A stretch of 64,000 nt of DNA from Saussurea involucrata (Eukaryota > Streptophyta > Magnoliopsida > Asterales > Asteraceae): positions 83,577,484 to 83,641,483 of the forward strand of contig CM066313.1 in NCBI GenBank assembly GCA_033807775.1, in the 5' to 3' direction. Position numbers and translations under genes: made by a program. The stretch's first letter is position 1. Each line of letters begins with the position of its first letter. Positions 47,689 through 58,945 of this stretch are shown here, in pieces. The notes beneath the pieces are model-generated. The model was not told where the DNA came from, searched no databases, and worked only from the letters and a program-made list of their open reading frames with translations.

Positions 47689-47706
47689 TTGCCCGGCAAC
47701 GGCGCC
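47689..47706 (-). other. Primer binding site (tRNA-Asp), copy 1
   Basis: Reverse complement of the TGGCGCCGTTGCCGGG site with one change at its distal end (GCCCGG instead of CCCCGG on the + strand). 47548-47688 between it and gag is leader without a gene. Confidence 0.8.
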
Positions 47707-47713
47707 AAAAACT

Positions 47714-48077
47714 TGACACGGGGTTTTCACACCCCGCGAATCTTACCGCAAGTGTACGGGTCGAAGTCAAGTAATAGTACTTGGAAAGTTCGAGTATCGA
47801 ATCACGGGGAACTAGGAACTAAATATCACAATTGCTATAAGGACTATTAATTTGACTGTCGAAATTGGAGGATTGGTTTTCGAACTCAATAATTGCAGAA
47901 AATAAAATCAAACAAACACAAGACAAACAGAACAACTTTAAAGACTTCGATAGAGAGAAAAGTTGAGGGTTGGACATCCTCCAGTTTTACACATGCAACC
48001 AATCAACTCAAAACATTTACCAGTTAATCCCCTTAATGATTCCCAAATCTTTTAAAGTCACCGTTGTTCTCTTTCAA
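47714..48077 (-). repeat. Partial Athila LTR (3' 364 bp)
   Basis: Matches 41717-42080 and breaks at CTCTTTCAA, where sequence switches to internal region in the opposite orientation. Confidence 0.88.
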
Positions 48078-49094
48078 CCCAGTTTGGCTATCGTTCCCTT
48101 TTCACTCTTTCATGTATATCCATTAACCACTTTGCAGCCAAACATTCACCTTTTCGTTTCTAAACCCATCATTACACCCTCAGCCATGAGCCTTAGCCAA
48201 CCCTATCCGAAAGTGTGTCAATCGGAAGCAGTAATGAACTTAGAGAGATAGAGCGGAAAAGAAAGAAATCAGGCCAGTCACGAGATAAAATGGGTCAATG
48301 CAACCCATGAATTAGAAAAGAGGGCCAATGATGCCCCAAATAAATAAAGAGGACCAATGAAGTCCCAACTTGAAAAAAAAGTAAATAAATACCGTTAGTT
48401 AGATAGTCTCTAGTAGAGCTGCATAATAAGTGAGTCAAAGCGACTCCAATAGTGACGAAAAAGGACCAAGTGAGCAAATGTGAAGCAACGAGAAGTTCGG
48501 AACTGCCAATGATTGACACGCCGAGGATTTTTGATCCTTTTACCCTTCGTTTCTCAGCCTTAACCTTAGCCCCGTTACAACCGTTATAAAGACCTGGATG
48601 ATCTTCTGGAAAACGTGATTAGAGTCTAGGACCACCTTTACCGATAGTCCCTGTCTTGTTATTTGATTCCTTCTGAGATCAAAAGTTTGGACATTTGTGC
48701 GTCTTTCCTTAGAGTTGTCATGTAATAATTTGAGTATTATTGTACATAACCTCCTTAAACATGACAACACGAGCGATAACCTAGGTTCGAGCGAAATGAG
48801 AGTACCCCGTGAGGTAGGGTCGAGGTGAAATGTTTTCCCTAGTATGTTCGGACTTAGTCTAACCCTAATGTAATCGGAACGGTCACGAGTTCAACTCACA
48901 ATGGAAGGTCATAGGTCAAACGAAATGAGAATGAGGCGAGAGTGAGATAGATATTCACGGGTATAGGAAATCACCGATGCATCACTTGGTACCGATTGGG
49001 AATTGTGCAGTTATTAAATTTTCACTGATATGTGCTTTAATTCTGTTTTATCGCTAATTTGCTTGGGGACAAGCAACGCTCGGTTTGGGGTTGT
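48078..49094 (+). repeat. Inverted segment of the Athila 3' internal region
   Basis: Reverse complement, with small changes, of about 43083-44055. It ends with the polypurine-type CGGTTTGGGGTTGT before the + strand LTR. Confidence 0.85.
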
Positions 49095-50467
49095 TGATAA
49101 CGCCACTTTTTGGCGTTATTTCCGGTTCTATAAACCAATGAGATTGGCTTGTATTCAAGTAAAAAGGCGTGTATTTTACGGTTTATCTAGTGATTTACAC
49201 AGGTTATCTAAAAGGCGGCATTCCTCGAGAAAAGAAGCTAAAAAGAGCCCAAAACGATTCCAAACGAAGCCTAACGGAAGCCCACGAGTCAAGCCCAAGA
49301 CCCACGACCGAACCAGGACCCGAACCGCGAACCGCGAACCAGAAAACGACCCACGCAGCTAATTGGACACGCGCGACTTACCACGCGACTTGCAAGTCGC
49401 GTGGCAAGTGGCGTAACCCACTGTTTCGCGTTTTTCAGCTACAAAATCCGATTTTAGGTCATTCGTTCGATATCCAACTTTCGGCAGACGATCCAGAGCA
49501 GTTCCGGGGCGATTTTGGGCGACTTTTCGGAGTCCTCGAGGTCACGATACAGAGCCGATCACGAGTGCATTCAAGACGGAACGTAGAGACGGACACGAGA
49601 AGAGGGAGTTTTCATCATTTGTTACCACAATTTCATCTTTTCATTCTTAATCATGTTTGCATACACTTTCGCACCTTTCTCTCTTGTGTTTGAATCCACC
49701 ACCGACATGAACTAACCGGTTCGTGTTGGGGGTTGGAATGAATCCGGTTTTTAAGCATGTAACGAATTGATTTGGACTTTTATCAGTTTCTCCTTATTAA
49801 TGGAAGCATGTGATTTTGTTCTTAACGCTTTTGTGAATTTGGCCAGTTTACAATTGATTTGTTGATTAGCAATTAAGTTCGAGAGAATTAACTGCTATAT
49901 AGACTTAGGAATTGCATGCCTAAAGCCCAAAAAGGTGATAGAGATATACCAAGTAAGCTTTAGTCCCATTTAAACCGTTAGGTTATTATCGAGAGATAAA
50001 ATCTAGCCAATTTAACATAAATCGAGTACTTAATGTGTTTTGGAATCCATAGGTGAGATCGAGAGATTAAATTTATCCTTTTCAAAATAAAACCCGTTGT
50101 GGCTTGAAAGAGAACAACAGTGACTTTAAAAGATTTGGGAATCATTAAGGGGATTAACTGGTAAATGTTTTGAGTTGATTGGTTGCATGTGTAAAACTGG
50201 AGGATGTCCAACCCTCAACTTTTCTCTCTATCGAAGTCTTTAAAGCTGTTCTGTTTGTCTTGTGTTTGTTTGATTTTATTTTCTGCAATTATTGAGTTCG
50301 AAAACCAATCCTCCAATTTCGACAGTCAAATTAATAGTCCTTATAGCAATTGTGATATTTAGTTCCTAGTTCCCCAAGATTCGATACTCGTACTTTCCAA
50401 GTACTATTACTTGACTTCGACCCGTACACTTGCGGTAAGATTCGCGGGGTGTGAAAACCCCGTGTCA
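49095..50467 (+). repeat. Complete Athila-type LTR in + orientation
   Basis: Starts TGATAACGCCACTTTTTGG and ends AAAACCCCGTGTCA. It is followed by AGTTTTTGG, the start of a primer region, and then jumps to internal sequence (CCCTCTTTTC at 50477). Confidence 0.92.
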
Positions 50468-50476
50468 AGTTTTTGG

Positions 50477-51931
50477 CCCTCTTTTCTATTTCTTGACTGG
50501 CCTAATTTCTTTCTTTTCCGCTCTATCTCTCTAAGTTCATTACTTCTTCCGATTGACACACTTTCGGATCGGGTTGGCTAAGGTTTATGGCTAAGGGTTT
50601 AATGATGGGTTTAGAAACGAAAAGGTGAGTGTTTGGTTGCAAAGTGGTTAATGGATATACATGAAAGGGTGAAAAGGGAACGATAGCCAAACTGGGTTTA
50701 AACAGAAACAAAATGCCTGGAATCATGTCTTAAGGTCCACACGATATGGTCTACTGTACCCTTACCTAATATCCCGATGTTCGTCTTTGCTACTCAATGC
50801 AATAATGTAGCGAGATCATTCTACATTCACGACAAGGAATTCGAAAAGTGTATAAGAATTACGTGTATGAATCCCTCGAAATGAAAAACGTCTTATTAGG
50901 CTCAAAACTCAGTATCGGGTGGTCTCCACTAATGTCCCTAGTCATGTCCTTTCCCGGTCTTTCCATAACGGTCACGTCACTATCACAAGATTCTTCCCAC
51001 AATGGTTGGTCTCAATCATTCAAAACAAAAATTTTAGCTACTTTGATCTCGACACTCAGAAGTGTAGGAATTCTACGTGCATAACTTGGGCCCGATTGGG
51101 CAACCCCAAACCTTACCCACACATTGTCCCCAATGTGCAAGTAAAGTTTTAGGTGATGCGACGCAGTCATTGTGCAGTTATTAAAAGAACAGACAAGGCA
51201 TTACGTATATAGCATAAAAAGACTACCCAAATTTTCTACAACTAGGCACCCCAAACCTAGGTCGTGGCCTAGGTTTGCCAAATAAAAGCCAAATAGAAAC
51301 CAACCCCAAACCTCGGTAAAACTGAGGTTTGCACAGGGTCAAAAGCATTGAGTGTGTAGATGCGAAAGATGAGGCACCCCAAACCTAAGTGAAACTTAGG
51401 TTTGTTGCCTCTCGTTAAACTACTAAGGAATAAACATCATACACCACTCATTAAAAGCAAGGTTTAGAACGTACCTGTTTTGCCCGGCCGACTGAGATTC
51501 TCTTATAATATTCGAGCACTTAGAGGGGATGGAGGGAGAACACGCGCACACAACAGAAATAAAAGCAAAAGACAAAAATGCAAGAAAAATTGAAACACAC
51601 AAATGCAAGAAAGCAACAAAGATTTGCACGAAAAACGAACGAGAGCCAACAGGGGACTCCCGCGGTTTAGCCCGTGACTTACAAGTCGCGTGGCAAACCG
51701 CGTAACTCTCTGTCTCAGAAAACCAACAGAGTGCCCCGTGGCTTGCTGCGCGGTTTGCAAACCGCGTGGCAAGTCGTGTATGTCCCTGTTCGTTTTTCGA
51801 TTTTTCGATTTTTATGGCTTTTTCATTATTTAAACACACGCGTAAAACTAAAAATAAAGAACGGAAACTAACCTTGGTGGGTTGCCTCCCACCCAGCGCC
51901 GTATTTAAAGTTGTGGCACGACTGTGCGGTT
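50477..51931 (-). other. Non-coding 3' internal region of Athila copy 2, truncated
   Basis: Matches 43831-45291 but lacks the ~750 bp next to the polypurine tract. The three AAACCT/AGGTTT hairpins are present at 51253-51276, 51308-51330 and 51381-51403, and the palindrome at 51750-51765. Confidence 0.85.
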
Positions 51932-54189
51932 TCAACTCGGCTCAGTATCCACGGAGTTGGATCGCCCACACCTGCGATTATTCGCGGATTTCTCTTCTCC
52001 TTCTTCTCTTGCACCACTTCCTCTTTCCAGCAACTTGAATCTCACGTTCTCACCGCCAACTCGGAACGTGATCTCACCCTCTTCCATATCAATCAGAGCC
52101 CGGCTCGTGGCCAAAAATGATCGTCCCAATATGAGTGGAACCTCTTCATCTTCGTCTATATTGATCACCACGAAGTCTACCGGGAAGTAGAACTTACCAA
52201 CCTTGATGAGCACATCTTCTATCACTCCGTAAGGATATCTGATCGACCTATCCGCAAGCTTTAACGTCATGTACGTTGGCTGCACTTCACCCAGTCCGAG
52301 TTTCCTAAAAACAGAAAGGGGCATCAGATTAATACTTGCCCCTAAATCACATAGAACCTTATTAAAATTAAAACTGCCAATTTGAATAGGAATCGAGAAA
52401 CTCCCTGGATCTTTAAGCTTTTGGGGCAGCTTATTCTGGAAAATCGCACTGCACTCTTCAGTGAGTGCAACGGTGGCCTGGTGATCAAGTGCCCTCTTTT
52501 TGGAAAGGATCTCTTTCATGAATTTCATGTAAGAGGGCATTTGGGTGAGAGCATCTGCGAAAGGAATATTAATCGTTAGCTTTTTAAACACCTCTATAAA
52601 ATTAGAAAAATTAACCTGATCCTTATTGCTTTCAGCCTGCTTGGGTAAGGCACTGTAGGTACCACCGGCTTGACCGGTGGTTGCTCTTGCTCCTTCACTT
52701 TGCTCTCGATCTCTTTCTCTCTCCTCGTACGCTCTTCATCAGCTTCACTCTCTTTATCAACTTCTAACTCACCCACATCTACCATCTCGGAATCTTCCTC
52801 GGCTCTCTTTGGGGAGGATTTGCTTACCGGGTTTCCAATCAACTCTTTGCCACTTCTCAGATGAATGGCATTGCAATGTTCTTGATTTCTCTTTTCAGCC
52901 ATACTCGGGAAAGTACCAGCAGGTCGGGTTTGTAGGGCTTCAGAAATCTGCCCCACTTGCCTCTCGAGAATCTTTATTGCCGCGGTATTTTGTTCAGTTG
53001 CGACTTTCACCGTATTCACCGTGCTCGCTAGCTCTCCGACCGTGCTGTCCATTTTTGACATGAACTTCATCATCATGTCTTCGAGGCCCGACTTCTTCTC
53101 CCCGGATGGTCCTTCGTTTCTTTGCTGAAAACCTGGAGGACGGTATACATTATTAGCATTAGGAAAATTAGATGAGTTAGAAAAATTACCTGACTGTGGT
53201 TGCCCGGGCTGATTCCATGAAAGATTGGGATGCTTTTTCCACCCCTCGTTATACGTGTTCGAGAAAGGATCGTTTCTCGGTTGGTTCCGGTTTGCCACAA
53301 AATGGACTTGATCAGATTCTTGAATACTGCTTGCTTGCAAATGGCTCGTAATCGCTGCTAATTGGGTTTTGATCTCCTTCAGCTCATCCGATTCCCGAAC
53401 ACTCGCTACTCGTGCAATGGATGATCGTGGAGTGGAGTAGCTATGTTCGGCGAGGTTCTCGATCAACTCGACTGCTTCTTCATAGGTTTTGTTCATGAGT
53501 GCCCCACCCGCTGCAGCAGTGATGTCATTCTTGAATTGCGGGTGAAGGCCTCCAAAGAACGTTTGGATTATGACCCACCCATGAAGACCGTGATGTGGAC
53601 ATTTCTTCAGCATGTCCTTATACCTCTCCCATGCCTCGTATAGCGTCTCTTGGTCCCATTGCGCGAAGTGCGTGATATCGGCCATTAACTGCGCAGTTCT
53701 TCCCGGTGGGAAGAATTTCTGGAGGAACGCTGCCTTCAGTTGTGCCCAAGTGGTGATAAGGTCTGATGGAAGGCCCTCTATCCAAATTTCTGCTCTTCCT
53801 TTTAGAGAGAAGCTGAAAAGTCTTAGCTTGATCGCATTCTGTTCCATCCCGTTGATTTTGAAGGTGCTGCAAATCCTCTCGAATGCACGGAGATGTGCAT
53901 GAGGATCTTCGGTCAGTGCTCCTCCAAACTGATTCTGTTGTACCATTACGATGGTACTCGGCTTGATTTCGAAATAATTAGCCGCGGTGGTGGGTGGTTG
54001 AATACCTATGCGGGCCGCTGCCACATTCGGGTCGGCAAACGACCGCATAGGCACCCTTTCTGGAGGTGGTCTCTCGTCGCCCATATTCAATTGCTTTCTA
54101 GCTTTCGACTCTTTACGTAGGCGACGAGCAGTTCTCTCTATTTCCGGATCGAGTTCTTCAATTTCTTTCCCTCGGGCCGTCCTTGGCAT
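51932..54189 (-). pseudogene. gag-pro: Athila-type Gag-protease, copy 2, frameshifted
   Basis: Near-identical to 45292-47547. The Gag part is open from ATG 54189 to 52594. One T is missing in TTATTGC near 52625 compared with TTATTTGC in copy 1, which shifts the frame and ends the ORF in the linker. The protease part continues open at 52591-51932 with DLGASINLMPLSVFRKLG. The break separates Gag from protease. Confidence 0.9.
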
Positions 54190-54332
54190 AAACCAAGTGG
54201 TACCTGAAAAGAAAGAAAAACAAAGTCAGTAATCAAAAAAAAAACCTGAAAGAGATGGAATAAAACACGAAATAAAAGAAATGTCCAATCTAATAACTCT
54301 TATAGATGGTAGTGCTATTAATTACAACTAGT

Positions 54333-54350
54333 TCCCCGGCAACGACGCCA
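54333..54350 (-). other. Primer binding site (tRNA-Asp), copy 2, one mismatch
   Basis: Reads TCCCCGGCAACGACGCCA on the + strand; the G to A change in GGCGCC would weaken tRNA-Asp pairing. Confidence 0.8.
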
Positions 54351-54356
54351 AAAACT

Positions 54357-55709
54357 TGACACGGGGTTTTCACACCCCACGAATCTTACCGCAAGTGTAC
54401 GGGTCGAAGTCAAGTAATAGTACTTGGAAAGTACGAGTATCGAATCACGGGGAACTAGGAACTAAATATCACAATTGCTATAAGGACTATTAATTTGACT
54501 GTCGAAATTGGAGGATTGGTTTTCGAACTCAATAATTGCAGAAAATAAAATCAAACAAACACAAGACAAACAGAACAACTTTAAAGACTTCGATAGAGGG
54601 AAAAGTTGAGGGTTGGACATCCTCCAGTTTTACACATGCAACCAATCAACTCAAAACATTTACCAGTTAATCCCCTTAATGATTCCCAAATCTTTTAAAG
54701 TCACCGTTGTTCTCTTTCAAGCCACAACGGGTTTTATTTTGAAAAGGATAAATTTAATCTCTCGATCTCACCTATGGATTCCAAAACACATCAAGTACTC
54801 GATTTTTGTTAAATTGGCTAGATTTTATCTCTCGATAATAACCTAACGGTTTAAATGGGACTAAAGCTTACTTGGTATATCTCTATCACCTTTTTGGACT
54901 TTAGGCATGCAATTCCTAAGTCTATATAGCAGTTAATTTTCTCGAACTTAATTGCTAATCAACAAATCAATTGTAAACTGGCCAAATTCACAAAAGCGTT
55001 AAGAACAAAATCACATGCTTCCATTAATAAGGAGAAACTGATAAAAGTCCAAATCAATTCGTTACATGCTTAAAAACCGGATTCATTCCAACCCCCAACA
55101 CGAACCGGTTAGTTCATGTCGGTGGTGGATTCAAACACAAGAGAGAAATGTGCGAAAGTGTATGCAAACATGATTAAGAATGAAAAGATGAAATTGTGGT
55201 AACAAATGATGAAAACTCCCTCTTCTCGTGTCCGTCTTGAATGCACTCGTGATCGGCTCTGTATCGTGACCTCGAGGACTCCGAAAAGTCGCCCAAAATC
55301 GCCCCGGAACTGCTCTGGATCGTCTGCCGAAAGTTGGATACCAAAAAAGTGACCTAAATCCCGACTTAAAATACTGATTTTTGCGAAACAGTGGGTTACG
55401 CCACTTGCCACGCGACTTGCAAGTCGCGTGGTAAGTCGCGCGTGTCAATTTTGCAACGTGGGTTGTTTTCTGGTTCGCGGGTCGGGTCCTGGTTCGGTCG
55501 CGGGTCTTGGGCTTGGCTTTTGGGCTCCCGTTAGGCTTCGTTTTGACTCGTTTTGGGCTCTTTTTAGCTTCTTTTCTCGAGGAATGCCGCCTTTTAGATA
55601 ACCTGTGTAAATCACTAGATAACCCGTAAAATACACGCCTTTTTACTTGAATACAAGCCAATCTCATTGGTTTGAGAACCGGAAATAACGCCAAAAAGTG
55701 GCGTTATCA
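54357..55709 (-). repeat. Athila-type LTR, right end of the cluster
   Basis: On the - strand begins TGATAACGCCACTTTTTGG at 55709. Compared with 41717-43082 it has a ~13-bp deletion near 55235. Palindrome at 55408-55431 with core GCGACTTGCAAGTCGC. Confidence 0.9.
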
Positions 55710-58292
55710 GTCCGCTCCCCTGAAGGTTCGTTTATCGAAATCCCTTTAAGAGCTGTAGTCTTCTGAACAGACTTGACGATAAAGGAGTCATCATCATCAT
55801 CATCATTCTTTGGAGAAGAAGATGGTTCATCATCAGAGATGTCGACAGCTTCATCGTCTTCAGCTTTGTCTTCATCAGATTCAAACTCGTCAGCGTAGGG
55901 TGAGGTTACATCAGCAACAGCTTCAATGTTCTGCTCTTCGAGTTGCTCCCCCTCAGATACAGAGGAAGGTTTCTCAGTTCCCTCAGGGTTTTCAACTCCC
56001 TGAGGTTTTGAAGAAGTAGCATCAACTTCAGTCTCAATACCCTCCCACTCAGCATGGGGAAGGTCTTCTTTATTTTTCTTCTCCCCCTCATCATTATGGG
56101 GAAGGTCTTCTTTAGGCTTCTCCCCCTCTTCCACATCATGGTTGGGGGAGGTAACGAACTTTTCAGCAACATCAGCAGCAATAGGATTACTGTCTTCTTG
56201 GCCAGTAATTCTTATGCAGTTTTCAATCGCTGCTTCTCTGTCTTCTAGGCCAGTAATAGCAGGACTGATCTTTTTGAGATCATCTCGATCGGCCTGAGTG
56301 AAATGAGAAGTTGGGGTGTTCAGGCGATCGAGCACTTTCTGAACAATCTCTTTGACCGCTTAGACTTCAGTCTTGATCGTGGAAACTTCACTCTTAAGAG
56401 AACCAACCTCTGTCTTCAATGATGTGACTTCATTGGACAGAGAGGTGAAGTTTGTTGAGAGAGTGGTTGTGGCGGTTGAGTTTTCAGCGAGGGTGGTAGA
56501 AAATTTAGCAATGCTACCATTCACCTTCTCCAGATCAGCTTTGGAGGCTTTCTTTTCGACCTCAGTGGTTAAAGTCTTCAAGTTCTCTCCAGCGTTTGTA
56601 ACCGCTGAAGAGTTGGCAGTTAGAGTGTTGTTGAAAGACTCCATCTTTGTTTCCAGGGCCGTCAGGGAGGTGTTGATATCCCCCAAATTAGGACCTGAAA
56701 ATTTTATAAACTTATGAACAGAGGAAAGCTCAGAAGTTTGGGGTTGAGAGAGAGAAGTGTGTGGGATTTTGTGTATACCTGCAGGCGGGTTGGCGAAGTT
56801 GTCGAAACCTCGATGTCCTGAAAAAGTTTCGTAGTCGTCTTCAATATTTCCTAGACGACTGGAAGTACCTTCAGGTCCTGTGGTGTGTCCTATCATCCTC
56901 TGAAAATGTTCAGCAATAGTGTCGCTGAGGATGACGGTTGTTGAGGAGAATAGGGGAATAGATTGAGTGACCAAAGAAGAGGTGAGAGGAATGGAGGATG
57001 AGAATGATGGTTGGGTGCAGGGTTCAGCGTTGGATCCGCTAAGAATCACTTCAGTCTGTAGAGAGGCTGAAGGAGGTGGGTTCATTTCCAAGTTTATAAC
57101 TTCAGCGTTTAGAGACGCTGAAGCTGGGATGGAAGGGGTGGCTTGTTCAGCTGTGGCAGAGCGTACCACTGAACTTTCCATCAGCTCTTCAAGATGAGCT
57201 GAGGAGTCTTCAGCATGTAAATGCTGGGGGGGGGTTGCTCCTTGGTTTTCTTGATTCTTTTGGAACCAAGTTGGGTAGTAGATTGTTTCCTTTTTCTAGA
57301 AGGAGTGGAGGTTGCAGCTGGGGTATCAGCGGTGGGGATTTCCACTGAATGAGCCGCAGAAGTAGAAGAAGGAGGATTGAGAATAGATAAGAGAGTAGAG
57401 AGACGTACCTCGTTTGGCAGGGGCTTGAAGTCGAGCACCTTAGGGCCAACCTGAGAGAGTTTCAGGTCTCCTACTTTTGGGTAGTTATCCTTAAGGCTGG
57501 TTTGGAAAATGGCGTTGAGGAATCTTGGGTATGGAACCCATGATGGTCTATCAGCAAAATCTACTCTGAGCGCAAGATCGTCGTAGATTATCGAGGCCCA
57601 GTCAACATGGAGACCCTTCAGCAATGCATAGCCCATGGCTTGCTGAGGTTGAGCAGCTTGATCAGAGGAGCCACTCTTCGCTGTCATGCAGCTTATCAGG
57701 TGTGGGAAGATGAAGTTCATCTCGCTGGGCATCTTTGACTTCTTGATTGCAGTCAGTTTCTTCTCGGCTTTTTCATCTCTCCCTTGATCCCAAACATACT
57801 TCATTGCATCAAAGAATGCAATGAGTGTTTCTCTATCAGCATGTCTCTTGGGATCAGGAAAAGGAACAAATGGTTTATCTTTGGTGGCAACAGGGAGATT
57901 CAGTGCTTTTCGAATGATAGCAGGGTTGATTTTGATGGTGCCAAAATCAGTGTCACAGAGGATGACATCAAGTAGTTTGGTAGGGTCTTTGGATGATGGT
58001 AGCTGAGTGTGTCTGGCGGTATACCAGAATTGAGATAATAGTAACTGATGAGCAGGGGGTGTTATGGTCAAGGCTGTAGAGAGGCAACAGGTTTTCATAA
58101 AATTCACAGCGTCGTCTAGATGTTTGACTTGTTTCTTCGGAGGAAAATCGAACAGCGCATGGAGGTTGTTTGATTTTGTAAAAGAGATATCCTCAAGTTT
58201 GAACTTGACCTGAGGAGCCTTGGTGATTTCAAGTTCCTCAGCAGCAGTAGTGTTTTCAGCAGTTGGAATACCAGTAGAAGGAGCAGCCATTT
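55710..58292 (-). pseudogene. S2 accessory gene (post-pol position), 5' part
   Basis: ATG 58290 follows TTACAG, a strong acceptor. The first ~360 residues form a globular domain with LLSQFWYTARHTQLP and PAIIRKALNLPVA, the QFW...RxALNLP pattern shared with 37154-38821. A basic Ser/Thr-rich stretch (SRKRKQSTTQLGSKRIKK) may be a nuclear localisation signal. A C-homopolymer near 57226-57234 shifts the frame. Then come a Ser/Thr-rich region, a coiled coil of heptads (ETKMESFNNTL, LSTNFTSLSNEVTSL), a stop at 56360-56362 and an acidic stretch. A possible 84-nt GT-AG intron lies at 56778-56695. The gene then meets the Athila cluster at 55709 and resumes at 41681. Confidence 0.68.
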
Positions 58293-58678
58293 CTGTAATC
58301 AGCTCAACCAAAGATCAACAAAACAAATAGTCTTAATGTGCAAATATTTTCCAATAAGATGTTTTTGAATTTTGTCCATTTCATTCAGCCAAAAACCCCT
58401 TTGAGAAAGATTAGGGTTTTTCTTGTTTTGAGAAAGAGTTACAAAACGTAGAGATTATGTGTTTTCCAGTTTTCATTGGAAGAAGGAATTCTGGAAAAAC
58501 ATATGAAGAACAAGTTTACGAGTTTTGATATAAACTTGAAGAACAACCATGAAGGTTGTATTCATAAAATCATGAACAGAAAATGATTTCATTTTATAAA
58601 AGTTCTTTTGTTTGATCTGTTAAAAGCAAAGAATAAGATCAGAAACAAGTAATGTAGGTAAATAATAAGAGTATTAAC
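58293..58678 (-). other. Candidate 5'-leader intron of the S2 accessory gene
   Basis: Donor ACCAG|GTTAATAC at 58679/58678 and acceptor GATTACAG at 58293, two bases before the ATG codon context AAATGG. AT-rich and 386 nt long. Confidence 0.5.
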
Positions 58679-58945
58679 CTGGTTCGTCAAAGAAGAAGAT
58701 GAACAGTTTCTGGAAATTTTGAGAGCTCAAAATGCAACAGTAAATCTTTTTCTTGCTTGGAGGAGAAGTTTTTCGCGTAAAGAGAAAAATATAAACCCAA
58801 AATGGTTTATATAGAGAGAGTAGAGAGAGAGAAAATCTTGAGCGGGAAAAGATTTTCATCATGACACGGACACGTGTTTGCATTTGATTGGAAGGTAAAC
58901 GAAACGTGCAATCGTGTGTCAGACAAAGAACGTGGCAGGGCTTAT
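58679..58945 (-). promoter_or_regulatory. Candidate internal promoter of the S2 accessory gene
   Basis: On the - strand: a G-box CACGTG at 58871-58876 and a CCACGTTC near 58930, then a TATA box TATATAAACC at 58813-58804, then a leader ending at the donor at 58679. Several ATCAGCGA/TCGCTGA motifs lie just upstream at 59073-59265. Same arrangement as S1 34629-35021. Confidence 0.45.

Larger units (their letters stand above)
41682..55709 (-). mobile_element. Rearranged Athila-type gag-protease retrotransposon cluster
   Basis: A 14,028-bp insert. From low to high coordinate: primer site (~41693-41710, reversed), LTR 41717-43082 (- strand), internal 3' region, gag-protease copy 1 (45292-47547), primer site, partial LTR 47714-48077 (-), internal 3' region in + orientation (48078-49094), full LTR 49095-50467 (+), internal 3' region (-) from 50477, gag-protease copy 2 (51932-54189), primer site, LTR 54357-55709 (-). 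There is no reverse transcriptase or integrase, so this is a gag-only derivative (TR-GAG type) of an Athila-like Gypsy element. Confidence 0.88.

Noticed and set aside
57784..58006. + strand frames opposite the S2 accessory gene
   Set aside because: Antisense shadows of the longer - strand frame with motifs.
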